This document shows positions 13,078 to 21,624 of a stretch of DNA of 26,086 nt, in pieces (the first letter of the stretch is position 1; the number at the start of each line of letters is the position of its first letter). The position numbers and the translations under genes are program-made. Under the pieces are notes generated by a model, which made no database searches, had not been told where the DNA came from, and saw only the letters and a program-made list of their open reading frames with translations. The DNA is from B73-G16 sp964448445 (GTDB lineage: Bacteria; Desulfobacterota; B13-G15). The stretch spans positions 1 through 26,086 of the forward strand of contig CAYVAU010000016.1 in NCBI GenBank assembly GCA_964448445.1. The letters run 5' to 3'.

Positions 13078-15447
13078 ATGGAGGATGAAGCCAAAAAGGT
13101 CGAATACACGGAGAAACGCATAAGCTCGGGTGTTATCCGTCGGAGGCGGGTCGTAAAGGAGGAAGAGAAGGGGCCTCCGAAGGAGGAAGCTCGGGCCAAA
13201 GCCGAGAAGGTGGAGCCTCCTCAGAAGGCCAAGGCGGTCCCCGAAAAGAGGGAGCCCCAAAGGGAAGGGCATCCTCCCAGGGAGCGGAGGCAGAGGTTTG
13301 TGCGTATCCCGAAGGAGAAGGTGAAGCCAGCGAGGGTGGTGGGGCGCATAGAACTGAAGCCCGAAGCCCCTCCTGAGCCGTCAAAGGAGGCCGAAAAGGC
13401 TCCGGTAGCTCCTTCTCCCGAGGAGCCCCTGACCCTTGAAGTGCAGATGGTGGAGGAGGCCCCGAAGAAGAAGCCCCTCATCAGAAAGGAGGAAGAGGAG
13501 GAGAGGGAAGAGAGGAAGGAGCGCAAGGTTCCCAAGAGGAAGGGTAGGAGGCCGAGGGAGGTTGTGACCTTCGATGAGGAGGAGTTGGAGGAGATTTACG
13601 CCCAGAGGAAGGTAGACAGGGAGTACCGGCCCGAGAAGAAGCGGACCCTGAACCGACCTGCCCTTAAGCCCCAGATCACAACGCCCAAGGCCATAAAGCG
13701 CAAGATAAAGATCGAGGAAGAAATAGGGGTATCGGAGCTGGCCCAGAGGATGGGGGTGAAGCTTTCGGAGATCGAACAGAAGATGGCAGAATTGGGGATT
13801 GAGCCAACCCCGGAGGGGACCGTGGATGTGGAGGCGGCCTCACTTCTTGCCGCCGATTACGGCTTTGAGGTGGAGAGTGTGCTTGAGGAACTGGAGGCGG
13901 CCATAGCCCCCCAACCGGATCCTCCCGAGCTGTTGCGGCCAAGGCCACCGGTGGTAACGGTCATGGGCCATGTCGACCACGGTAAGACGCTTTTGCTTGA
14001 TGCAATAAGACACACCAACGTGGCGGAGAGGGAAATTGGTGGGATAACGCAGAAGATCGGGGCTTACAAGGTGGAGATTCCCAAAAAGGGCACCGTGACC
14101 TTCATTGACACCCCGGGCCATGAAGCCTTCACGGCCATGAGGGCGAGGGGTGCACAGGTCACCGATATAGTGGTCCTTGTCGTTGCGGCGGACGATGGGG
14201 TTATGCCACAGACCGTCGAGGCCATAAACCACGCTAAGGCCGCTGGTGTTCCCATCATAGTGGCCATTAACAAGATCGATAAAAAGGAGGCCAATCCCGA
14301 AAGGGTCAGGAGGCAGCTGAGCGAACACGGTCTGATACCCGAGGAATGGGGAGGTGACACGCTATTTGTGGAGGTCTCCGCCCTGAAAAAGGTGGGGATC
14401 GAGGAGCTCCTGGAGATGATACTGCTTCAGGCAGAGATAATGGAACTTAAGGCCAATCCCTCCAAACCCGGAAGGGGCGTGGTCATTGAGACGAGGCTTG
14501 ATCGCGGTAAGGGCCCCGTGGGCACCGTGATCGTGAAGGAGGGAACCCTCAAGGAGGGGAACCACTTCGTCTCGGGGCTCACCTATGGCCGCATAAGGGC
14601 GATGGAGGACGAATGGGGCAAGAGGGTGAAGGAGGCCCCTCCCTCCACCCCGGTTGAGGTCATAGGTTTTCAGGACCTGCCCCAGGCAGGTGATGACTTT
14701 GTGGTCGTCAAGGATGAGGAGACCGCGAGGGCGATAGCCGAACTGAGGCAGAAGCGGAAGGCCAGACTTGAGAAAAAGGGGGTTGCCGCCCCCATGACCC
14801 TGGAGGAACTCTTTGAGAGGATCCAGCAAGGCGAGACCAAGGAGCTCAGGTTGGTCCTTAAGGCCGACACCTTCGGGAGCCTCCAGGCGATAAAGGGTGC
14901 CCTGGAGAAGCTTTCAAGGGATGAGGTCAAGGTAAAGGTGATTCACGAAGGGGTTGGGGGGATCTCGGACAGCGACGTAAACCTCGCCCTCGCTTCCCAG
15001 GGCATAGTGGTGGGCTTTAACGTACAGCCCATAGGGAAGGCCAAGGACCTCATAGCGGAAAAAGGCGTGGAGGTGAGGACTTACAAGATCATTTACGATC
15101 TGCTGGACGATATCCAGCGGGCCCTCAAAGGGATGCTCGAACCCAAGAAAGAAGAAGTGGTCCTTGGGCGCGCCGAGGTCAAGGCGGTCTTCCAGGTGCC
15201 GAGGGTTGGGGCAGTGGCCGGGTGCTATGTGCTGGAGGGCAAAATCGTGAGGGGGGCTTCGGTGAGGGTCCTCCGGGACGGCGAGGTCCTTTTCGAGGGG
15301 AAGGTCACCAGCCTTAAGCGCTTCAAGGAGGATGTGCGGGAAGTCCAAGAGGGTTACGAATGTGGCCTTGGGGTGGAGGGATTCAGGGATTGGAAGGAGG
15401 GAGATCGGATAGAGGTTTACACCATCGAGGAAGTGCCCTCTGAGTGA
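13078..15447 (+). CDS. infB: Translation initiation factor IF-2
   Basis: IF-2 is the GTPase that brings initiator tRNA to the 30S subunit and promotes subunit joining. With the ATG at 13078 it has 789 residues. Residues 1-220 are a highly charged Lys/Glu/Arg/Pro-rich linker of low complexity. A single IF2-N domain (ISVSELAQ-like, about 225-285) precedes the G domain, with GHVDHGKT (near 297-304), GGITQKIGAY, DTPGHEAF, NKID and SALKK. Beta-barrel and C-terminal tRNA-binding domains follow. The GGITQ motif has Lys where His is usual. A GTG at 13066 is an alternative start adding four residues, but AGGGG precedes the ATG at suitable spacing. The gene belongs to the rimP operon and its stop overlaps the next start. 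Confidence 0.96.
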   Translation: MEDEAKKVEYTEKRISSGVIRRRRVVKEEEKGPPKEEARAKAEKVEPPQKAKAVPEKREPQREGHPPRERRQRFVRIPKEKVKPARVVGRIELKPEAPPEPSKEAEKAPVAPSPEEPLTLEVQMVEEAPKKKPLIRKEEEEEREERKERKVPKRKGRRPREVVTFDEEELEEIYAQRKVDREYRPEKKRTLNRPALKPQITTPKAIKRKIKIEEEIGVSELAQRMGVKLSEIEQKMAELGIEPTPEGTVDVEAASLLAADYGFEVESVLEELEAAIAPQPDPPELLRPRPPVVTVMGHVDHGKTLLLDAIRHTNVAEREIGGITQKIGAYKVEIPKKGTVTFIDTPGHEAFTAMRARGAQVTDIVVLVVAADDGVMPQTVEAINHAKAAGVPIIVAINKIDKKEANPERVRRQLSEHGLIPEEWGGDTLFVEVSALKKVGIEELLEMILLQAEIMELKANPSKPGRGVVIETRLDRGKGPVGTVIVKEGTLKEGNHFVSGLTYGRIRAMEDEWGKRVKEAPPSTPVEVIGFQDLPQAGDDFVVVKDEETARAIAELRQKRKARLEKKGVAAPMTLEELFERIQQGETKELRLVLKADTFGSLQAIKGALEKLSRDEVKVKVIHEGVGGISDSDVNLALASQGIVVGFNVQPIGKAKDLIAEKGVEVRTYKIIYDLLDDIQRALKGMLEPKKEEVVLGRAEVKAVFQVPRVGAVAGCYVLEGKIVRGASVRVLRDGEVLFEGKVTSLKRFKEDVREVQEGYECGLGVEGFRDWKEGDRIEVYTIEEVPSE

Positions 15448-15752
15448 TGGTGGTGGGGGTTTGCCATCTCGATGTATTGATCGAGGGCGTGGGATCCCTC
15501 AAGGGGAAGAGGCAGGTGATGAGGAGCTTGATGGACAGGGTGAAGAAACGCTTTAACGTCTCCATCTCCGAGGTGGGCAACCAGGACAGCTGGCAGAGGG
15601 CACAGCTGGGGATTTCCGTTGTGGGGCCGGATCAGGAGCTGATAGACTCGGTGCTTTCAAAGCTCTTATCCTTTATAGAGGAGACAAATCTGGTTCAGGT
15701 TTTGAGGAGCAATGTAGAGTTTTTGCACTTCAATTTGAACTTCTTCAGGTGA
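15447..15752 (+). CDS. ylxP: DUF503 (YlxP-like) protein
   Basis: This 101-residue protein belongs to the DUF503/YlxP family, small ferredoxin-fold-like proteins commonly found between infB and rbfA and of uncertain biochemical role. Family features are the opening VVGVCHLDVLIEG, SLKGKRQVMRSL with a basic helix, RFNVSISEVGNQDSWQRAQLG and a C-terminal hydrophobic segment. The ATG overlaps the infB TGA by one base (TGATG), a classic coupled arrangement. A GTG three bases earlier is possible. rbfA begins 7 nt after the stop. Confidence 0.9.
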   Translation: MVVGVCHLDVLIEGVGSLKGKRQVMRSLMDRVKKRFNVSISEVGNQDSWQRAQLGISVVGPDQELIDSVLSKLLSFIEETNLVQVLRSNVEFLHFNLNFFR

Positions 15753-15759
15753 GGGGGAG

Positions 15760-16122
15760 ATGGCCCACAGGAGGGCATTGAGACTGGGGGATTTGATCAA
15801 GGAGGAGGTTTCCCGAATCATCCTCCATCAGCTCAAGGATCCAAGGGTGGGCTTTGTCACCATAACGCGGGTCAGGATGTCTGATGACCTGAAGAGGGCC
15901 AAGATCTACTGGACGGTCCTGGGGGATGAGAAGGCCCGCGAGGAATCCCTGCGGGGGCTGGAAAGTGCAAAGGGGTTTATCCGTCGGGAACTTGGGAGGC
16001 GGGTGAGGGTGAAATTTTTGCCCGAGATAGACTTTGCCTTCGACGATTCCTTCGAGTATGAGCAGCGTATTTCACAACTCCTGGAGGGGATAAGGAGCAG
16101 GGAGGGAGATGGCGAAACCTGA
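15760..16122 (+). CDS. rbfA: 30S ribosome-binding factor RbfA
   Basis: RbfA binds the 30S subunit and assists 16S rRNA 5'-end maturation; in E. coli it is important in the cold. The 120-residue product has a KH-like fold pattern: RLGDLIKEEVSRII, DPRVGFVTITRVRMSDDL, the IYWTVLG strand, FIRRELGRRVRVKFLPEIDF and a C-terminal helix. It starts at an ATG behind a GAGGGGGAG ribosome-binding site. It overlaps truB by 14 nt, so the two are probably coupled. Confidence 0.95.
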   Translation: MAHRRALRLGDLIKEEVSRIILHQLKDPRVGFVTITRVRMSDDLKRAKIYWTVLGDEKAREESLRGLESAKGFIRRELGRRVRVKFLPEIDFAFDDSFEYEQRISQLLEGIRSREGDGET

Positions 16123-17020
16123 GGGGGTACTTCTGGTGAACAAGCCCGAGGGGATGGTTTCCTTCGATGTGATAAGGCGCCTTCGGCCTTTCCTCAGGGG
16201 GACGAAGGTCGGATACCTGGGGATCCTCGATCCGATGGCCAGGGGGGTGTTGCCCCTGCTTTTGGGGAGGGCCACAAGGCTTGCGCCTTTTCTGGAGGAG
16301 GGCAAAAAGGTCTATGAAGGGACCATAAGGCTTGGGGTCGTCACCGATACCCAAGATCGCGACGGGACCCCCATCAGGGTCGTTGAAGACCTTTCGGGGT
16401 TTGACCTCTCGGTGGAGAGGGTGAGGGAGGTTTTCGGCAGATTTGGGGGTAAGATAAGGCAGATCCCTCCCATGTATTCCGCGAAGAAATACAAGGGGAA
16501 GCCCCTTTACCGGTATGCCAGAAAGGGCATCGAAGTCCCCCGGGAGCCCAAGGAGGTGGAGGTTTACAGGTTCGAGCTGAAGGGGATCGATCTGCCCTTT
16601 GTGCATTTTTATCTGGAGTGCTCAAAGGGGACATATGTGAGGACCCTGGCCAATGATGTCGGCGAGGCCCTGGGCTGTGGGGGACACCTCTGGAGTCTTG
16701 TGAGGCTGCAGAACGGTCCTTTCAGGATCGAGGACGCCAGGGACTTTGAGGAGGTCCTTTTCCTTGCGAGGGAGGGGAGGTTGGATGAGGCGATCTGGGA
16801 TCTGAACCGGGCCCTTGGGCACCTGCCCGCCCTACAGTTCAGCGGGCAGAGGCTTTACCGGGTGCTGCATGGCGGGACGGTCTTTGTGGAGGATAGGCTC
16901 GAGGAGGGGCTGGTGAGGTTGCTGGATGATCGGGGTGGGTTTATAGGCTTGGGTAGGGTGTCGAAATTGGGCGGGGAATCGATGATAAGGCCCCTGAGGA
17001 TACTCGGGGGTTCGGGATAA
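16109..17020 (+). CDS. truB: tRNA pseudouridine(55) synthase TruB
   Basis: TruB makes pseudouridine 55 in the T-loop of tRNAs. The 303-residue product has the N-terminal VLLVNKPEGMVSFDV motif and a catalytic loop, KVGYLGILDPMARGVL, with the catalytic Asp41. It continues with GRATRL, a KTYEG-like KKVYEG stretch, CSKGTYVRTL and a C-terminal PUA-like domain from about residue 235. Compared with the usual GHTGTLDPxATGVL motif, the histidine is tyrosine and two threonine positions are isoleucine and arginine. The aspartate, proline and alanine remain, so the enzyme is probably active. The start codon is preceded by a GGGAG site within rbfA. Confidence 0.94.
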   Translation: MAKPEGVLLVNKPEGMVSFDVIRRLRPFLRGTKVGYLGILDPMARGVLPLLLGRATRLAPFLEEGKKVYEGTIRLGVVTDTQDRDGTPIRVVEDLSGFDLSVERVREVFGRFGGKIRQIPPMYSAKKYKGKPLYRYARKGIEVPREPKEVEVYRFELKGIDLPFVHFYLECSKGTYVRTLANDVGEALGCGGHLWSLVRLQNGPFRIEDARDFEEVLFLAREGRLDEAIWDLNRALGHLPALQFSGQRLYRVLHGGTVFVEDRLEEGLVRLLDDRGGFIGLGRVSKLGGESMIRPLRILGGSG

Positions 17021-17040
17021 AAATTTGGGAGGTAACGGAG

Positions 17041-17310
17041 ATGGCGTTGGATCCGGAAAGGAAAAGGCAGCTGATAGAGGAGTTTCGTGTGCACGAAAGG
17101 GACACGGGGTCCCCTGAAGTTCAGGTGGCCATCCTCACCGAAAGGATCAATACTTTGAGTGAGCACCTTAAGGTTCACAAAAAGGACCTGCATTCACGCT
17201 ATGGCCTCATGAAGATGGTGAGTCGCAGAAGGAAACTCCTGGATTATCTCAAGGAACAGGATCCTGAGCGTTACAAACGCTTGATAGAGCGCCTCGGGTT
17301 GAGGAAGTAA
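17041..17310 (+). CDS. rpsO: 30S ribosomal protein S15
   Basis: S15 is a primary 16S rRNA-binding protein of the small-subunit platform. The 89-residue product is of exact family length and has the diagnostic DTGSPEVQVAILTERI, LSEHLKVHKKDLHSRYGLM and SRRRKLLDYL motifs, ending near the usual RYKRLIERLGLRK. The ATG is preceded by GGGAGGTAACGGAG. It lies 20 nt after truB and 19 nt before pnp, the conserved rpsO-pnp arrangement; in E. coli S15 represses its own translation through a 5' pseudoknot. The gap here is too short for a separate promoter and terminator. Confidence 0.98.
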   Translation: MALDPERKRQLIEEFRVHERDTGSPEVQVAILTERINTLSEHLKVHKKDLHSRYGLMKMVSRRRKLLDYLKEQDPERYKRLIERLGLRK

Positions 17311-17329
17311 CCGAGAGGAGGCCACGGAG

Positions 17330-19465
17330 ATGCCGAGGGCTCATACGGAGTGGGCGGGAAGGGACCTCATCATCGAGACCGAGGAGGTGGCGCGTCAGGC
17401 CGATGGGGCGGTGATGGTGAGGTATGGGGAGACGGTGGTGCTGGTTACTGCGGTATCGGCCAGGGAGCCCAAGGAGGGAGGAGATTTTTTGCCGCTTCTG
17501 GTGAACTATCTGGAGATGACCTTTGCTGCGGGCAGGATCCCAGGTGGGTTTTTCAAAAGGGAGGGGCGTCCCACAGAACTCGAGATCCTCTCCTCCAGGC
17601 TTGTGGACAGGAGCATAAGGCCCCTTTTCCCCAAGGGTTACAATTACGACACCCAGGTCATCGCCACGGTGCTGTCGGTGGACCAGGAGAATGACCCGAG
17701 TTTCCTGAGCATTATCGGGGCATCGGCGGCCCTTGATCTTTCCGACATCCCCTTTGGAGGGCCCGTGGTTGGGGTGAAGGTCGGGCTCCTCAATGGGGAT
17801 TTCGTGATAAATCCCACGGCAAGCGAACTGGATAAGAGCCTTCTGGACCTCACCGTCGCGGTCAACAAGGATGGGGTGGTGATGGTGGAAGGGGGGGGCA
17901 GGTTTGTGCCCGAAGATGTGCTCCTTGAGGCCATCTTCAAGGGATATGAGTCGGCGAAACCGATCCTGGAGTTCCTGGAGGAGCTGAGGGAACAGTGGGG
18001 GAAGCCCAAAAGGAGTTTTGTCTCCCCTCAGGTCGAGGAATCCTTGAAGGCGGCGGTCCTGGAATGGGCAGCGCCGAGGTTGAGGGATGCCTTCCAGATA
18101 ACTGAAAAGATAGAAAGACGGGACAGGATCGGCGAGATCCTCAAGGAGGCCCTTGAGGAGTTCGGGGCAGATGACCCCCAGCGCCAGCTCCAGGTGAAGA
18201 TGGCCTTTGAAGAGGCGGAGCGGAAGATAGTGAGGTCCATGGTCCTTGAAGAGGGCAGGAGGGTGGACGGAAGGGGGCCGAGGGACATAAGGCCTATAAG
18301 CTGTGAGGTGGGACTCCTCCCCAGGACTCACGGCTCGGCCATGTTCCGGAGAGGGGAGACCCAGGTCCTTGTGACCACCACCTTCGGCACCTCGGAGGAT
18401 GAGCAGAAGGTGGAGAGCCTGATGGAGGGCGAGATTTATAAGCGTTTCATGGTCCATTATTACTTCCCTCCGTTTTGCGTTGGTGAAATCGCTCCCCTCA
18501 GGGCCCCAAGCCGCAGGGAGATCGGGCATGGGGCACTGGCCGAAAGGGCCCTTGAGCCCGTGGTACCTCCCAAGGAGGAGTTTCCCTACACCATAAGGAT
18601 CGTCTCCCAGGTCCTGGAGTCGAACGGTTCCTCCTCCATGGCCACCGTCTGTGGCGGGTCCCTGTCGCTGATGGATGCGGGGGTTCCGGTTTCCGCTGCT
18701 GTTGCAGGGATCGCCATGGGGTTGATGATAGAAGGTGAGAAGGTGGCGGTCCTCACCGATATCGTGGGCGAAGAAGACCACCACGGCGATATGGATTTCA
18801 AGGTGGCCGGGACCAGGGATGGAGTGACGTCCTTTCAAATGGATGTGAAGGTCCCGGGTGTGAGCAAGGAGATCCTGAAGGAGGCCCTTGATCAGGCGAG
18901 GGAGGCGAGGCTTTTCGTGCTCGATGTGATGAACAAGACCCTAGATCACCCGAGAAAGGAGCTGTCAAAGTATGCCCCTAGGATCACCACCATCCAGATA
19001 AATCCCGACAAAATCAGAAATGTGATAGGTCCCCTGGGCAAGCACATCCGTTCGATCATCGACAAAACCGGTGTCAAGATAGATATCGAGGAGAACGGCT
19101 TGATAAGGATAGCCTCCCCGAACCCCGATGCCATTCAGGAAGCCATCAAGATGGTGAGGGAGTATGCGGCCGAGGCCAAGATCGGGGAGGTGTACATAGG
19201 GACGGTTAAACGCATTGCCGACTTCGGTGCCTTTATAGAGATAATGCCGGGAGTGGTTGGGCTCTGTCACATTTCACAATTGGACACCAAAAGGGTCCGG
19301 AGTGTGGGCGATGTGTTGAGGGTGGGGCAGCAGGTGAAGGTCAAGGTCATAGAGATCGATGAATACGGCAGGCTGAGGCTCTCAAGGAAGGCGGTCCTTG
19401 AGGAGGAAAACAGGGGAAGAGGCAGAAGGCCCGAGAGGCGTCCCCAGCCGCGCCGGAGGTTTTAA
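17330..19465 (+). CDS. pnp: Polyribonucleotide nucleotidyltransferase (PNPase)
   Basis: PNPase is a trimeric 3'-to-5' phosphorolytic exoribonuclease in RNA decay. The 711-residue product has the full domain set: RNase PH core 1 (about 1-215), an all-helical linker (about 240-320), catalytic RNase PH core 2 (about 325-540), a KH domain (about 550-615, with IRNVIGPLGKHIRSI) and an S1 domain (about 620-690, with GEVYIGTVKRIADFGAF). It closes with a short Arg/Pro-rich tail. Core 2 shows FRRGETQVLVTTTFGT, GGSLSLMDAGVP and MDFKVAGTRDGVTSFQMD with the expected acidic residues. A strong AGGAGG-type site precedes the ATG. The C-terminal codons contain GGAGG, which serves as the ribosome-binding site for the next gene. 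Confidence 0.98.
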   Translation: MPRAHTEWAGRDLIIETEEVARQADGAVMVRYGETVVLVTAVSAREPKEGGDFLPLLVNYLEMTFAAGRIPGGFFKREGRPTELEILSSRLVDRSIRPLFPKGYNYDTQVIATVLSVDQENDPSFLSIIGASAALDLSDIPFGGPVVGVKVGLLNGDFVINPTASELDKSLLDLTVAVNKDGVVMVEGGGRFVPEDVLLEAIFKGYESAKPILEFLEELREQWGKPKRSFVSPQVEESLKAAVLEWAAPRLRDAFQITEKIERRDRIGEILKEALEEFGADDPQRQLQVKMAFEEAERKIVRSMVLEEGRRVDGRGPRDIRPISCEVGLLPRTHGSAMFRRGETQVLVTTTFGTSEDEQKVESLMEGEIYKRFMVHYYFPPFCVGEIAPLRAPSRREIGHGALAERALEPVVPPKEEFPYTIRIVSQVLESNGSSSMATVCGGSLSLMDAGVPVSAAVAGIAMGLMIEGEKVAVLTDIVGEEDHHGDMDFKVAGTRDGVTSFQMDVKVPGVSKEILKEALDQAREARLFVLDVMNKTLDHPRKELSKYAPRITTIQINPDKIRNVIGPLGKHIRSIIDKTGVKIDIEENGLIRIASPNPDAIQEAIKMVREYAAEAKIGEVYIGTVKRIADFGAFIEIMPGVVGLCHISQLDTKRVRSVGDVLRVGQQVKVKVIEIDEYGRLRLSRKAVLEEENRGRGRRPERRPQPRRRF

Positions 19466-20716
19466 TTGTCCTTCAAAAAGACGATCCTCGAGAACGGGAT
19501 CTCCGTGATCACCGAGGCCCTTCCCCATTTCAACTCGGTTTCGGTGGGGATATGGGTGAAGGTCGGCTCTAGGGACGAAGGGCCCTCGGAAAGGGGGATG
19601 TGCCATTTCATAGAGCATACGGTCTTCAAGGGGACAGGGCGCAGAACGGCTTCACAGATTGTCAGAGAGATCGAGGCGGTCGGAGGAAGCATTAACGCCT
19701 TCACGGCCAAAGAATACACCTGCTTTCACGCGAGGGTTCTGGGCAGGGACCTCGCCCTGGCCCTGGACGTGCTCAGCGATCTGCTATGCAATCCCCTCTT
19801 TGACCCCGAAGAACTGGAGCGGGAGAAGGCGGTGGTGCTCCAGGAGATAAAGATGACCGAGGACAACCCCGAGGATTACGTGCATGAAATGTTCTTTAAG
19901 GCCTTCTGGAAGAATCACCCCCTGGGTTTCCCAATAACTGGGGAAGCCGAGACTGTGGAGTCCTTCAGCCGTGAAGCGGTGAAGGCGTTCTTTAAGGAGC
20001 GTTTCGTCCCCGAAGGGATTATAGTGGCAGCAGCGGGGAACCTGGAGCACGGAGAGGTCGCAAGCAGGGTTTCGGAATTCCTCGGGGGACTCGAGCCCCG
20101 GAATGGCCTCCCCAAAAGGTCACAGCCCATGGAGGTGGGCCGTGGGGTTGAGCTTGTCGAGCGCGATCTGGAGCAGGTGCACCTGTGTCTCGGGGTGGCT
20201 GCTGTTTCCCAAACCGATGCCAGGCGCTTCCCGGCACTGGTTTTGAACACCATCCTGGGCGGCAACATGAGCTCGAGGCTTTTTCAGGAGGTGCGGGAAA
20301 AGCGGGGCCTTACCTACGCCATCTACTCCTTCCTTCAGAGCTTCACCGATGCAGGGGTCCTCGGGGTCTATGCGGGGACCACCCCCGGGGAGCTGGAGAA
20401 GGTCCTTGAGGTCCTCAAAGGTCAATGGAGAAGGCTCGCCCGAGGGGATGTGCAGGAGGGGGAGGTATCCCTCGCCAAGGAATACCTCAAAGGCGGGCTC
20501 CTTCTTAGCCTTGAGTCCCCCGAGGGGAGGATGAGCCGGCTTGCCAAAAACGAGATCTATCATGGCCGCTACATCCCTCCCGAGGAGACCATAAGGATGA
20601 TAGATTCGGTTACGGTCGATCAGGTCAAGGAGGTGGCCGAGGCACTCCTTGAGGAGGAGCCATGCATGGTGCTTTTGGGGGAGGTGGACGGCAAGGGATG
20701 GTCCAGCTCCTGGTGA
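19466..20716 (+). CDS. M16 family zinc metalloprotease (processing-protease-like)
   Basis: This 416-residue peptidase of the M16 (pitrilysin/mitochondrial processing peptidase) family is of the single-chain type often found directly after pnp. The inverted zinc motif HFIEH is at residues 47-51 and the third zinc ligand is Glu127 in VVLQEI, 76 residues after Glu50. GGSINAFTAKEYTCF and the C-terminal GGNMSSRLFQEVREKRGLTY motif are intact, so both lobes are present. The start is TTG immediately after the pnp stop. It is supported by GGAGG six bases upstream and by N-terminal homology (FKKTILENGISVI). The natural substrate is unknown. It overlaps dut by 19 nt. Confidence 0.93.
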   Translation: MSFKKTILENGISVITEALPHFNSVSVGIWVKVGSRDEGPSERGMCHFIEHTVFKGTGRRTASQIVREIEAVGGSINAFTAKEYTCFHARVLGRDLALALDVLSDLLCNPLFDPEELEREKAVVLQEIKMTEDNPEDYVHEMFFKAFWKNHPLGFPITGEAETVESFSREAVKAFFKERFVPEGIIVAAAGNLEHGEVASRVSEFLGGLEPRNGLPKRSQPMEVGRGVELVERDLEQVHLCLGVAAVSQTDARRFPALVLNTILGGNMSSRLFQEVREKRGLTYAIYSFLQSFTDAGVLGVYAGTTPGELEKVLEVLKGQWRRLARGDVQEGEVSLAKEYLKGGLLLSLESPEGRMSRLAKNEIYHGRYIPPEETIRMIDSVTVDQVKEVAEALLEEEPCMVLLGEVDGKGWSSSW

Positions 20717-21135
20717 AGAGGCTTTCGCCCCGAGCTCGCCTTCCCCGGTACATGAGCGATGGGGCATCAGGGCTCGATCTCTTCGCCCTGTTGGAGGAGC
20801 CGGTACTCATCCAACCCAGCTCCTGGGCCCTCATCCCCACCGGGATCTCGGTGGCGATCCCTCCGGGTTATGAAGGCCAGGTGAGGCCCAGAAGCGGCCT
20901 TGCCTTAAGATACGGCGTCACCGTCCTGAATTCCCCTGGCACCATAGATTCCGACTATCGGGGTGAGATAAAGGTGATCCTCGTGAACCTCGGGGATGAG
21001 CCCTTTATGGTCCGCGACGGCGAAAGGATCGCCCAGCTGGTGATTCAGCCCGTCACAAGGGCGGAAGTCAAACTTGCCGAAGAGCTTCCCCCCACCAGCA
21101 GACAGGACGGGGGCTTCGGCCATACGGGGAGGTGA
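20698..21135 (+). CDS. dut: Deoxyuridine 5'-triphosphate nucleotidohydrolase (dUTPase)
   Basis: dUTPase hydrolyses dUTP to dUMP and pyrophosphate, keeping uracil out of DNA and feeding dTMP synthesis. The 145-residue product is of normal trimeric-dUTPase length with all five motifs: SDGASGLDL, PRSGLA, GTIDSDYRGEI with the catalytic aspartate, GERIAQLVI and C-terminal GGFGHTGR. I chose ATG 20698, behind GGAGGT, rather than an earlier in-frame ATG at 20662. The earlier start would add twelve glycine-rich residues foreign to the family, encoded by out-of-frame M16 protease sequence. The next gene starts 3 nt after the stop. Confidence 0.96.
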   Translation: MVQLLVKRLSPRARLPRYMSDGASGLDLFALLEEPVLIQPSSWALIPTGISVAIPPGYEGQVRPRSGLALRYGVTVLNSPGTIDSDYRGEIKVILVNLGDEPFMVRDGERIAQLVIQPVTRAEVKLAEELPPTSRQDGGFGHTGR

Positions 21136-21138
21136 AGG

Positions 21139-21624
21139 ATGAGGATCGGGGTTTTGTCCGACACCCACGATAACCTTCCCATGATCGATAGGGCCCTTAG
21201 GGTGTTTGAGGAACGGGGGGTTGAGACGGTCCTGCATCTCGGGGATTTCGTCTCCCCCTTCGCCTTAAGGAGGATCCTCAAGGGCCTCAGGGTTCCCCTC
21301 TACGGGGTCTTCGGCAACAACGACGGGGACAAATTGCTGCTCAAGGGGATCCTGGGGGACCGCCTGTTCAATCCCCCCGTGATCCTTGAGCTCGGTGCCC
21401 ACAGGGTCCTTCTGACCCATGAACTCCAGGAAGGCATGGGCAAGGTGCTGCTTAAGGGAGGGCTCCGGGCGGTCTTTTTCGGCCATACCCATTCCCCCCA
21501 TGTTGAGAGGGATGCAGGGGGATTGTTGCTTAATCCAGGGGAGTGCTCCGGATGGCTTGGGGGAAAGGGCACGGTGGCGGTTTGTGACCTCGAGGATCTG
21601 CGGGCCGAGATAATAGAGCTATGA
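21139..21624 (+). CDS. YfcE/MJ0936-type metallophosphoesterase
   Basis: This 161-residue protein is of the calcineurin-like phosphoesterase superfamily, YfcE/MJ0936 subgroup, whose members act in vitro on phosphodiester substrates with Mn or similar metals. Metal-site motifs are complete: SDTHDN (residues 7-12), LGDFVS, FGNNDG, a TH pair near residue 93-94 and FGHTHSPH near 113-120. LNPGECSGWLGG matches the conserved end of the core. The physiological substrate cannot be inferred. It lies between dut (3-nt gap) and a tyrosine recombinase (4-nt overlap), so it is cotranscribed. Confidence 0.93.
   Translation: MRIGVLSDTHDNLPMIDRALRVFEERGVETVLHLGDFVSPFALRRILKGLRVPLYGVFGNNDGDKLLLKGILGDRLFNPPVILELGAHRVLLTHELQEGMGKVLLKGGLRAVFFGHTHSPHVERDAGGLLLNPGECSGWLGGKGTVAVCDLEDLRAEIIEL

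Noticed and set aside
17249..18838. Long antisense open frame (529 codons) opposite pnp
   Set aside because: No recognisable domain and composition typical of a reversed reading of a GC- and purine-rich gene; pnp is intact on the other strand.
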